From: Buddleja alternifolia
Taxonomy: Eukaryota > Streptophyta > Magnoliopsida > Lamiales > Scrophulariaceae
DNA: 64,000 nucleotides
Assembly: GCA_019426215.1 (NCBI GenBank)
Contig: WHWC01000137.1
Span: 1-64,000 of the forward strand
Reading direction: 5' to 3'
A program made the position numbers and the translations under genes. This document shows positions 12,108-22,421 of the stretch, piece by piece. Every line of letters begins with the position of its first letter. Within the stretch, counting starts at the first letter, position 1. Below the pieces are notes generated by a model. The model was not told the DNA's origin. It saw only the letters and a program-made list of their open reading frames with translations, and ran no database searches.

Positions 12108-14044
12108 TGACACGCTAAAAGCTAACGTGCTATTGTAGCAAGTGCACTAGTCGTGTGTAGTAATAAAAGTGGACGAAAAGTCCGGATTGTCGAACCACAA
12201 GGACTTGAATTCTAGTTTAAGATTTTATAACAACAAAGATCAAAACAATAAAGGTAAAATGAGTGTGAAATGCGTAAGATAAGAACAAGGTTGAACAAAT
12301 GATTTAAAACAAAATAGAAAGGGAGACTAAGGCACATGCTAGGTTCAAATTGATCAATTATACTTATAAAGATTCTCGTTGAAGGATTACGCTTATATTG
12401 TTATGGTGAGAGCTCCGAGGGTAGAGAATAACCGATGTCTCGCGTATAAACTCCTATGCTTAGATCGTGATTTCCCAAATATTCCTATCTGGAAATCTAA
12501 CCACTAAACATGCATTAACGTACTAGAGTTCACTCGATTTGAATCGAACAACTTCACCCGGGAATCTTTACCTATGTCTAGGGCAATTCCTCATTAGTTA
12601 CGGGTCATGATGTGAATTTCTTGCACCCTAAGTCAATTTTCTCCCGAAATATTAACCTAGGCATAAGATTCTAACATATAGTGATCAAGTATATGCAAGA
12701 TAGGCAAAAATACAAATTCACATCCCATAACAATATAAGAACAACCTCAACAATCATCTATTATAAGCATATATCACAATTTGGCCTTACATGGCCCTAG
12801 TCTTATGAATTTAGTTCATAATGGATAATATGAAAAACATAAATGAATTAATACACATGTTCATAGACATAATTGAAATGAAAAGCTATAAAAACTCCCT
12901 CAAAGTGAATAATGATGGATCTTGAAGTTGAGCCTTCAATCCCCAAGCTCTTTTCCTTCCTCTAGTTTTCCCCTCCAAGAGTGATGAAGAATGGTGATGA
13001 ATGGTGGAGAAATTAGATTACGGGCTGCCCCCCTCTCCTCTAAGAATCTGAAATTGATAGTGAATGATGAAGAGTATGGGTTCCCCCTCCTTTTATAGCC
13101 AAAATTCCACTAAAGTATGCATTAAGAATTCCCATTAAAGTTCCCCAATGAGAATTCCACCTAAGGTGATGCTTAAAGTTTGGCTTTTAAGATTCCAACC
13201 AGCTAAAAAATGCTGAAATTTTGGCCATTAAGAATTCCACCAAGCATAATCATGTGAAAACTTTAACAAAACACATGCATGCTGCCATTTTCTTGCTTTC
13301 CAGCGCAGTCTTAGTATTTTCCTCATAAACTTCTCCACAGATCTCCAAATTGTATCATTCAAGTCCACATGTTCAGATAACACATAGATCTACAACTTTG
13401 CAGAAGGACATTTTGTCCAATTCGGTCTCTAAGTATACCTAAATTACGTTTCAACATGGCGGTTGTTTCTGATTTGGCGCCCATAAAGTAAATCTACTAA
13501 GAAACACACTTATGACAACCCCTCAACACATGTGCTGAATTATGGCCAAAAGTGATTCTTACCCATCATATAAGGCTGGAATTTAGGCTGAAAAAGGAGT
13601 AACATTCGGACTATCCATGCCTAGGCATGACTAGGAAGGCGTTGGGGCGTATCCTGGCACATGTACTTCTCTGTTCGGCGCAGTAATCGTATTTCCTTCA
13701 CAATTATCTCTATAGACCTCCGATTTGGATGTTTCAAGTTCCCATTTGAAGCTAAGACATACATCTAAAACTTTGTAGAAGGAAACTTTGTCTAAGTCGG
13801 TCTCGAAATGTACGGAATTATCGCTCGAATGTGGTAGGATATGCATAAACCGCCTCGGTGTTGAAAAACATGCTTGAACTTGTTTTGTACATCGTTTTTC
13901 TTCCCTTTTCTTCATGTATTCTCATTTATTACCTGTATTCACTTAACACACCTATTAAATGCAAATGTGACATGATTTAAGCAATAAGTGAATCTAAATC
14001 ATAAGAATTACGGTCTTAAAAACACGTAAAAACACCTCTTATCA
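12108..14044 (-). repeat. 5' LTR (right) of nested element
   Basis: 1937 bp, same ends as the left LTR. On the minus strand it contains a TATA box, GGCTATAAAA, at 13091-13100, a plausible promoter for the gag-pro transcript. The same box is present in the left LTR and in the solo LTR at 57931-59868. Confidence 0.94.
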
Positions 14045-14049
14045 ATATT

Positions 14050-15655
14050 AATCTCCTAATTACAAGTATTTGTGTCTGCTTTCTGATTTCTTTTGTTTAT
14101 GTGTTTAGGTCACACCTATTCTCCAACTTCGCGAGTGATTGTCGTTAGCTCCCATGCACTTTCTGTCTGTCCAACCTCACTCAATGATCAGGGCGGTATT
14201 CTTTCCCCTAGTTATTTTTATTTTCCATCATTTGGCTCATTGAGGACAATGCGCTAATTAAGTTTTGGGGTGGATACATGTTATGCATGATAATTTTTTT
14301 ATATGCCCAGAAATTGTTGCAATTTATACACATATGTGCAAGTGAATATACCTTGAATAATTCTAACGAATTGTCATTTTTCTGATGAAGCTTGATGATT
14401 TTGCTGTCTCATTTGTTTTTAGCTTCCAATTCTTTTCTCTGTGATCAACATGCTTTTCTGTGTCTTGATATTTTTTTAGTCAAGCTTATGTAAATTTTTG
14501 AGGACTCGAGGCATGAACTTTCTACGTTTGTTTAATTTTGAAGAATGCATTGATATTGCATGACCATGAGATGATTTAGGCCATTTTTGAATTGTCTTCA
14601 GCCGTATGTTAGTCTGCAGTATATTCATTGTCTCTAGAACCTTTATTTGAGCCTTATTGATAAGAATGAGGTGTGTTAAGCACACCATAGACCACCATTC
14701 CCTTTTTGTTCATAAACCACATCATCTACCAGTTAGCCTAAAAGAAAAACAAGGCTAATCACCCGGTTATGAGAGCTTACAATTCAGTATTCTTTTAGCT
14801 ATGTTTGGGTGTGTATTTTATTGTGTTGAGCACAAAGGGTAAGGAGGTTGATGTTGGTTGATTTTGAGAATTGATGAAAATTTTGAGGTATACTAGATGA
14901 AAGATAAGGATGTGAGAAGCACATGAATACAGTTGAGCCAAAATAGTCGGAAAAAAAAAGTAAAGAAAAGAGAAAGGAGAAGAATAAAAAAAAAGAAAAA
15001 AAAACACAGGAAAAGAAAAGAAAAGAAAAAATAGTTGGAAAAAAATTTCGACTAGGCTATATATGTGATGCTTTGATGATCATTGGTTAGGTATTGTAAC
15101 TCGTACACGACCCAAGTTCAACAAGAAATAAGTTTGGGGGTTGTGAGTTTGGAAAAAGAAAAAAGAAAAAAAAAGAGAAAGAAAGTGGTGAGAATTTTGA
15201 GTATGATGCTTAGTTGGGGAGTGTAGCTTGAGGATATTGAGTTTTAAGCTCTCTAAACCCTTAGTCACTTTCTTCCATATATTTCCATACCAAGCCAACA
15301 CCCAAGCCTTACATTACAAGCCGGAAAGACCTTTTGATCATGGTTATCGCGTATTGTGCATTCGAATAAGTTATATTTTCAAAGTTGGTTTGTGTTGATG
15401 AGTTTGATTTGTTTGCATAATCTTGCTTAATGTGGATTCTAGATAAATGAGGAACGTGGGTGATCATGATTTGAGATAGTGTTGCAGAAATTTTGAGGCA
15501 TGTGAATTTGAATGTTTTTGATGAATAAGTGATTCTTCATAAGTCTTGTTCTAAGGTGTTTATTTTGCCTTTGTATATGAGTTGTAGAATTTTCGAGCTT
15601 ATGTGTTTGCTTTAATTTCTTTGCTCGAGGACGATCAGACTTAAGTTTGGGGGTG
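14050..15655 (+). other. 3' untranslated part of the Athila-like host element
   Basis: Continues the host across the nested insertion (flanks share ATATT). It contains gaggacaatgcgc then ttaagttttggggtgg (about 14241-14273), a purine-rich A/G block (14950-15040, 15150-15185) and the terminal polypurine tract aagtttgggggtg at 15643-15655. No coding sequence is recognised; the short frames here are not conserved. Confidence 0.6.
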
Positions 15656-15934
15656 TACGAGTTCAGAAAAAATGAAAGGGTTCGAGATAAAAATAGATTA
15701 CAAATATTTATGATCATTATTGTCAACCCTCAATACGCAATCAAGCCTCGCCGTCTTCACCAGCATCCCTGCACTCCCTTTTTCTTCATCACCTTGGATT
15801 GGCTCGGCAATCGTGCAAGGATTCAATTGTCTAAAATCAACGACCAAGATGTTTTCTAGAAAGCATAAAGGAACGGCTTTGATCAAAAGACTTTTCTTTC
15901 TACTTCATCAGTCATGATTGCACCTCGTATTTAG
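15656..15934. other. Unassigned 0.28 kb; possible coding scrap
   Basis: Lies where the host element's 3' LTR should be but does not resemble it. A 62-codon frame on the minus strand (15698-15886, including VVDFRQLNPCTIAEP) has a more gene-like composition than its surroundings. I do not recognise the product. It might be an exon fragment of a host gene or chance. Confidence 0.3.
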
Positions 15935-17105
15935 AAGATTAATGAGCTCATAACGGATAAAACACTTCAACATCAACATACAAGCACACATACTCTTACC
16001 TTTATTCATCTAGGAATTATTAAAATGACGCTTTCGCCCACCGCTTCATAGTACTCGTTTGGGTACTATGAAAGTGAACTAATGAGTCATCGAGACTTGA
16101 AAATTCACCTAAATAGTACCCGAATGAATGGTAAGCTATTAATTAAAATCTTGAAAGTACTTTATTATATAATAAAGAAGATGGAAATGACTAAAAAATT
16201 CCAAGGTACACCCCATCCCGGAATTCAAATGTTGTGGATTTTGCCACCTCAGCAATGTCATACACTACTTACTGATGTGAGATTAATCTACACCATTTGG
16301 TGCACGGTGTACAAATTGTACCTAAGAATTTTCAAGATTAACCAAGCTTATTTATCGACACGCCCCCATAAACATAGACGCAATCTAATCCAATTTGTTG
16401 TGTCCACCAAAACGTCGCTGCCTCCTTTGAAACTTACTGAGGGCCTCTACAAGAACAGCCTCTTCAAAATCAGCAAACAATTTGCTGGAAAAGTAGAATT
16501 CAACATATGCCATTTTCCATAAGAGGTTCACCACCGGTTCTTATGAGTAAATCAGGATTCAGACGCTTGGTAAAATTTGTCAGCATTTGTTGCCCAAACA
16601 CGCTTTTATTGATTTCTTTTGCTCATAAAATTCCATGTTCGACTTTGCTTGCTTCTGTAATCTCGTATCGTCCGCCATAGTTCATCATCATCAGAAAATA
16701 CATTCCTCTATTGGACTTAGCAGACTCCTCAACTGAAGATATTGTAGATTGTATAGACTGCGGAAGTCTTGATTTGTCCCCAACAACAGGAAAGTGCAAA
16801 TCTTGTCTATCATAAGTAAAACAAATTGTGCTTCATCGGTAAGACTATGTAAATATGGATGATCATGTCATCTAATGCATATGTAAAGTTTTAAAAGGTG
16901 GGCTAAGAAAATACACAAACCCCCATTACTTACTTTAAATAAAAATTAGATCTCTGCCAAATTAAATAAATGATTAATTGGATCTCTAGTTAAATGTCCA
17001 CACTATGAACTTACCCCATTATTTGTTCCTTGATAAATGATTGTATAAAACTTTCAAAATGGGCCAATAAGAAGTCAACTTCATCCTGTGGCAAATAAAA
17101 CCATG
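15935..17105 (-). pseudogene. cis-prenyltransferase copy A: truncated pseudogene
   Basis: Homologous to the 3' part of the intact gene at 48517-49988. Exon 3 corresponds to 16385-16805 and exon 2 to 17015-17085 (71 nt, encoding DEVDFLLAHFE). In exon 3 a 16-bp deletion near 16523 shifts the frame, and a 15-bp in-frame deletion lies near 16645. The C-terminus reads GGHNKLD instead of GGRKK. Homology continues downstream of the stop to about 15935. Exon 1, with the catalytic Asp, the FSTENW motif and the transit peptide, is missing: similarity ends at about 17105, where retroelement sequence begins. It is more diverged from copies B and C than they are from each other, so it is the oldest branch. 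Confidence 0.88.
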
Positions 17106-17109
17106 AATT

Positions 17110-17898
17110 TGCATAACTTGGTTTTTGACTTAAGTTATCTTTGTTATTTGATTTCCATTTTGATGAATTTGAGAGGAGTTTATTTATTCTTAGTTCATGC
17201 CCGAGGACGTGCAAATGTCTAAGTGTGGGGGTGTTTGATTCATGCTTTACGTGTCTAACAATCTAGTCTAATATTTATGTTTTTATCCGATATTTAATGT
17301 TAAAAGTTTGACTAAAGTCTTAATTTTAGCTTGTAGAATGTTTGGAGCTTTTGGTGAGAAAAGATGCGAAATTGGACGAGATTGAGAGCTCTTGATGAAT
17401 TCAAGAGTTTCGAGAGCAACCAAAAATACGATGCGAAACAAGTCCTGCGGCATGGGGCACGTGAACCCACAATGGCTACTGTTAACCCGCGCTGCCGCGG
17501 GCTAAGTGAGCTCTGTGAGCTCGCGCTGCAACGAGCCATTGTGCTCGCGGCTCGTTGTAGCGCGAGGGTTTTTCCTAAACCCGATGTTACCCCTATAAAT
17601 AGATCTTTAACCTATTCCAAGGTATCTTTTCTTCCAGGACTTGTTCTACTTCGTAGTTTTGCACTTTTTTGAAGATTTTAGCTTTGAAAATGACATGTAA
17701 GGGCTAAAAGCATCATCTTGATTTGCGAGATTATTTTTCTTATTATATTTTTTATTTTGAGTATTTGATTTTCTTGATGGCATGCTTAGTGTTTGATGAA
17801 CTACATGACGTAGATGTCCACTTTGTTGTTGTTTACCATTCACCTTGAGTTGGAACTTCTATGTTGTCCTTTCTTTTCAAGCCTATCCTTTTCTTACC
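17110..17898 (+). mobile_element. 3' end and partial LTR of an Athila-like element
   Basis: The sequence cgaggacgtgcaaatg, then taagtgtgggggtg (to about 17231), is a polypurine tract of the Athila/Tat type. It is followed by an LTR starting TGATTCATGC at about 17232. The LTR has a TATA box (TATAAATA, 17594-17601) and GC-rich palindromes upstream of it. It is interrupted at 17898 by the Tat element; its continuation should begin at 28978, but I cannot identify its far end. Its insertion or arrival probably removed exon 1 of the neighbouring pseudogene. Confidence 0.6.
17520..17566. repeat. GC-rich inverted repeat upstream of an LTR TATA box
   Basis: Arms 17520-17537 (ctcgcgctgcaacgagcc) and 17549-17566 pair at 17 of 18 positions around an 11-base loop. 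They lie 28 bp upstream of the TATA box at 17594. A second short palindrome, cccgcg...cgcggg, precedes them at about 17486. Confidence 0.85.
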
Positions 17899-18414
17899 TG
17901 ATGTGTGTGGTAAGCACACCAATGATAATATGCGATATATGATATGAAAATATGATATAAAGCACGAATTATAAGTAAAGAGCACGGGATATTTACGTGG
18001 TTCGGCTAATATGACCTACGTCCACGGGGTAAAAAGAGTCGATCCTTTATTGGTGTTTGGATTTGATATATAAACATGTTTATGAGGGTGTGACTGATAA
18101 GGTAAGTCAACTATTCCTAAATGTACAATAGAAAGTAGAATAAATCCTAATCCTTCCATCTTGAGCCATCTCTTTTATGGTATTATTGGCAGGTCGGTTA
18201 GAGTTATCTCCGCAGGTCTGGATATGGTAAGTGCATCCCCTGATTGATCCTTGTCTGATCCTTGTCTCCAGGCTTGCCTTATATAGAATGCTGTATCTGG
18301 ACAGGTCGGGATAGGGTGAACCTCCGGAGTCCGAGTCCGTTATGCTGTTGAGCTTGGGCCCTTAATCATGTTGGGCTACCAGCTTGGCCCAAGAGCCTAT
18401 TTCGACCCATATCA
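17899..18414 (-). repeat. 3' LTR (left) of Tat element
   Basis: 516 bp, starting TGATGTGTGTGG and ending CGACCCATATCA. It is about 37 bp shorter than the right LTR, mainly because a segment near 28852-28885 of the right copy is absent. Clear point differences between the two LTRs indicate an older insertion than the Copia element at 32625. Confidence 0.93.
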
Positions 18415-19037
18415 ATAGTCCCCTCCAACTCCGCAGTTTGACGTAGTCAAGCTCTGCGCGAGTTGAGAAAAGATAGATCTTTGGGCCGAGCTGTGTGTAT
18501 TCTCTAGCTGCTTAGGAAAAATTTGCGTGGAGATTGTTCTCAGGTATGGATCTTGTTCTCAGGTGTGTTTCTGGGTGATATCCTGTACCTGACACGACGG
18601 TTGCATTTCCCCAGACTTGCAGTTATGAAGGCTTTTCCTGAAAAATCGTGCCACTCATTGTTTCTATCAGTTAAGGCCGCCATCTTCATGCCCTGGCAAC
18701 CGTTGACCTTTGCACACGTGTATGGCTCATTTGAAGCCCTCTTTTTCCTTATTTATTTTCAGTTTATTTTTGAAAATTAAAATTCAAAAAGTAACTTGCC
18801 AAAACTTGAGATTTTATTTCCTTCTATCATTTGTGCATTTTGTGTTTAAAATCAGAGTTTCTCCATTCTTCTCCCATCTTCTCTTACCAGCCGTTTTGTC
18901 CCGCGTTCATCGCCCCTTCTCTAGGAACTGCGCTTCCTCTCTTCTCCTTGTTTGTTTGTCTTATGTTGTGTGTTTGTTGTTTTGTGTTTGCTGCAACTTT
19001 GCTTTTGTTGTCCCTGTTTCCCCTCTTTTTGCAAAAA

Positions 19038-20904
19038 ATGTCAATTAGTTTAGGCTCGGATTCTCAAAACCGAGAGGATTGCCAAAATTTGTTAGAGCAT
19101 GATTCGGTGGGGGATACTTCCTCTTATGTGCGAGATTTGCATGGTGGGTCTCCTGTTTTAGGGGGAAGAGAGTTTGTAGAATTATCCTCGTCGGATACCG
19201 AATCCGACGACCGACACACCACCAATGTCCCTCCATCTTCGGGTGTTAGGGCTGGGCATGCTGGGGTTTCTTTAGGGGGTGACGGTGTACCCCCATCTGA
19301 CCTTGAATTGGGGTGGGGGGGGGGGAAGCCAAACCCTAATTATGGGAATGGGACTCTCTCTTCCTTCACCCTGCAAAAATTGAAAAACCTCCGCTGTATG
19401 TATGGCGTCCCTAACGATTATTCGATAATAGATCCCTCTCCCCAGGATAGAGCCCATCGTCCCCCTCCTCGGCATACTTGTTTTCATGTGGCCCTACTAA
19501 AAGCAGATCTTAGGTTCCCTATTCCTCCTCTCTTTATTTCCGTAGCCAATAGGTACGGCATCCCCTTGAACCAATTTGCGCCTAATGCTATTCGGATGAT
19601 GGATGGGTTTGCCGTTCTTCTTCGCTATCCCGGGATTGTGCCCTCTTTTATCCTCGTTCTAGTGTTGCTGACAGTGGGGTTTTTTATCTAACCTCCCGAG
19701 GTCCTGCCATTTTCCTTTCTGGTCACCTTTGGGACAAGCAATGGAAGTATAATTTTTTCTATATTGCCCCGCTCCCGGGTGTGGTATGGAACTTTCGCCG
19801 AACGTTCTTGGAGAGGTTGGATGAGGTGGTGTAATTTTTGAATTTCTCTCCTCGCCTTATGAATAAACTTGTTGACAGTCGGCTTTTATACAACATTGGT
19901 TATAGCCCCGTGGGGGCTGACCTGAGCGGTGTCACCATAGGTAGTGCTTCTGGTTTTAGCTTGTCCCCTTGTGTTTGCTTGACTTGTTTTACTTCTTCAC
20001 ATCTTGTGCTGACCCTTGCTTTGTTTGGGCGTTATGCAAAAAAACTAATGGATCTAGCTCGTGCCCCGGAGTTTGTGAGCCGTAGGAGGCAGTGCCCTCC
20101 CTCAGAAGAACTAGCTCTGCTTCCTCCTCCTCCGTCGACGCCCCAGGATGCCCCCTCTTCCAGGTCGCGCACTAACCATGAGAAGGTCCTTGGAAAAAGA
20201 CCCATGACCATCGAGACTCCCTCTAGTACACGTCCTCCAAAGCGCAGCAGCTCGAGCATAGCCATTCGGGAGATGATCCCCGACCTGCCCCTCAAGACTT
20301 TAGATCCCCCGGCTTCTCGCACCAGGTCCAGGGTTATTGCTCCAGCAAGGACAAGGAGTTGAAAGCTCTTCAAAGGGACTTTAACAAGCTTCTTGCTGAG
20401 AAGGTGGATTTGGAGGCAACCCTTTCAGACATGGAGATTGCTCATGACGCTGCCATGAAGGGTACTCTACTTAAGGCGCATAAGACCTGGATCATCGAGT
20501 TGCCTTCATCTGAAGAGGGCCAAGCCTTGGTTGCCAAGTTTAAGGCTGACTTTTTGGCTTCTAAAGAATTCGAGCGCCTCACTGACGACAAAATCTTCGA
20601 GTTCTTTATCAAAGATTTCGAAGGATGTGTTGCTCAATTCAAGGTGAAAGGCTTTCCTCCAGAAGGGGTCTTTGCGGATTTCCTAAATTGTGACACAGCT
20701 TTCCTTGATGCCATGGCTGCTTCAGATCCATCCCCTCCTCCAGCCGCAAATCAACCAGTTGTCGAGTCACCCGATCTGCCGGTAGGTGGTGCCAAGGCTC
20801 CAGCTGAGGCCAATGTTCTAGGTGGTGCAGGAGTTGACGCCCACGCTGCCCCCAGTGAAGCCTTGAAAAATTTGATGCTTTCCTTTTTAAGACTTGGTTT
20901 TTGA
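19038..20904 (+). pseudogene. Antisense extra ORF of the Tat element (Transposase_28-like)
   Basis: Runs opposite to gag-pol, between integrase and the 3' LTR. It starts at an ATG at 19038 (MSISLGSDSQN). An acidic Ser-rich N-terminus is followed by a conserved domain around 19480-19680 (FPIPPLFISVANRYGIPLNQ, then NAIRMMDGF) that resembles the domain annotated as 'putative gypsy type transposon' (Transposase_28). A frameshift near 19680 moves reading to another frame, and a stop occurs near 19833. The C-terminal part (20359-20904) starts coiled-coil-like (MKALQRDFNKLLAEKVDLEA) and ends with a Pro/Ala-rich tail. Antisense ORFs at this place are known in Tat elements such as Grande and Retand; their function is unresolved. 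This copy is broken. Confidence 0.75.
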
Positions 20905-21510
20905 CGGGCATATGTAGCCTTAGTATTTCAAAACACCTTTTTGTTTTTGCTGTTTTGATGGGCCTGTGTTGCCTTTGGACAAATTCTTGCTCGTTTTGCT
21001 GTCCCTGCTCGGGTTTGGGCTGTTGACATCTTTTTATTATGCATGCTAAGTTAGACTCGTACTTCTTGCTTTGTTACCTGCATTTTGACATTTTGGTGCG
21101 CATATTTTGTTTTATATGACGAACATGTTTACTTACATTGTTTTGGGAAGTGTGATGTCCATCTTGCATATGGTGTACTTGCTATGTCTTATAAAAGAAA
21201 AGCTTAAGAGTAATTGTTTACACAAATTCAACTAAGGAATGATCTAACCTTACTATTAAATTACCACGATATAGTCACTAGGACAAATAACGAATTAAGT
21301 TATCACGACCATACCTCGACCGATGGGCACCTCTATGAGAATATTACAACCATACCTTCCTTCTTGTTAACACAAGCATGTCCTCCGAGAATCTGGGTTG
21401 GACCTTTTATCTAACATTCCTCACAGGAAAGCCAAAACAAAATGCATTAGTTCTCAGGTGGTACCTACCAGATCTACACTGAGCTATAGCCCCAGCTGGG
21501 TCAGGTGGTC
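20905..21510. other. Untranslated region of the Tat element
   Basis: Between the antisense ORF and the tandem-repeat block. T-rich, with no coding sequence recognised on either strand. Confidence 0.5.
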
Positions 21511-21514
21511 CACA

Positions 21515-21865
21515 AATTTTTGCAATCGTGGGGACTTGCATCACTACCTCCATCAATTTCTTAGTAACTTCTTGACACGTACAATCGTGGGGACTTGCAC
21601 TGTCACTGTGCAATCATGGGGACTTGCATTCACATTCTTTCTCTTATGTAATCATGGGGACTTGCATTCATTCTCTTTCTCTTATGCAATCGTAGGGACT
21701 TGCATCACAATCGAACACCCTTTTCCAGGTGCGTACAATCGTGCAGACTTGTACCACCTCCGTGCAATCACGGGGACTTGCACACGGGCCCAAACACCCG
21801 TCACTAGGCGCGCACAATCGTGGGGACTTGCACCGCAACTATGCAATTGTGGGGACTTGCATTTT
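21515..21865 (-). repeat. Tandem repeat array in the Tat 3' region
   Basis: About nine copies of caatcgtggggacttgca with small variants (atcatgg, atcgtagg, attgtgg) at spacings from about 30 to 60 bp, separated by variable linkers. Several units are preceded by a CGCACA or TGTA stretch. The array lies in the 3' non-coding part of the element, a place known in Tat/Ogre elements to accumulate tandem repeats. Short frames crossing it are artefacts. Confidence 0.85.
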
Positions 21866-22421
21866 CCTCCTGCCTTATATCTTCTTTTTCCTCCCTCTGT
21901 CTAAAATATTCCTTAATGGGCTATGGTGGCCAGCCCATACCGAAGGTATCTTTCCTTATGTCCCACATTCTCCGTACCTTTCCCCCTTCATCCTTGTCGC
22001 TCCAAACCCCGGTCTTCCTTAAGGCAGGCCCATAGATGTTCCCGAAGACCTACCCCTCCTTATTTCTCCCTGGCCTAGAGACTGTTTGATCTGTAGGTAA
22101 ATTATCCCTACCTAGACAGATTCGGGTCCCCACCCAGATGGTACAATCCTAACCTCCGGATACCTCCACTTCACCAGCTACCCTTTACCTCACAATTTAT
22201 CATACATATTTTACATATAGGCATAACTCAATCTCAAAATTATGGATGCTTTGCATACGGCCCTGCAAAGAAGGCTTTACAATCTCTAGGCCGCACCTGA
22301 AAATCATAGCAACCACAACTTCCAAAAAGGCTTATTAGGAAAACTTGAGTTCTTCACATGACACGAAAGGACACAAAAGATATTAAAAATGGAAATAAAA
22401 GGAATAGTGCAACCCTCACGG

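Larger units (their letters stand above)
6037..14049 (-). mobile_element. Complete non-autonomous Athila-like Gypsy element with ATATT target duplication
   Basis: Two near-identical LTRs (6042-7979 and 12108-14044) start TGACACGCTAAAAGC and end CTCTTATCA. They are flanked by the 5-bp duplication ATATT at 6037-6041 and 14045-14049. The primer-binding site lies next to the right LTR (reverse complement at 12083-12104) and the polypurine tract next to the left LTR, so transcription runs on the minus strand. The only coding capacity is gag-protease (9633-11948); reverse transcriptase, RNase H and integrase are absent. The element must therefore be mobilised by a related autonomous copy. A solo LTR of the same family lies at 57931-59868. 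Confidence 0.95.
2839..15655 (+). mobile_element. Athila-like non-autonomous Ty3/Gypsy element, interrupted and lacking its 3' LTR
   Basis: Plus-oriented element. The 5' LTR (2839-4142) is followed by a primer-binding site at 4149-4168 of the type used by Athila/Tat elements, a broken gag-like frame at 4281-5300, the phrase gcgcttcttgggaggcaacc at 5338-5357 that is typical downstream of Athila ORFs, an internal polypurine-like tract near 14258-14273 and a terminal tract at 15643-15655. A complete second element (6042-14044) sits inside it. No sequence like the 5' LTR follows the terminal tract, so the 3' LTR has been lost. No protease, reverse transcriptase, RNase H or integrase is visible. 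This makes it a non-autonomous relative of the inserted element, which has the same architecture. Confidence 0.72.

Noticed and set aside
20032..20373. 113-codon minus-strand frame opposite the antisense ORF
   Set aside because: Shadow of the plus-strand coding sequence; composition follows its third codon positions.
21515..21865. CRISPR-like array of spaced direct repeats
   Set aside because: The repeats are degenerate, spacing is irregular, the setting is a plant retrotransposon, and no cas-like gene is present.
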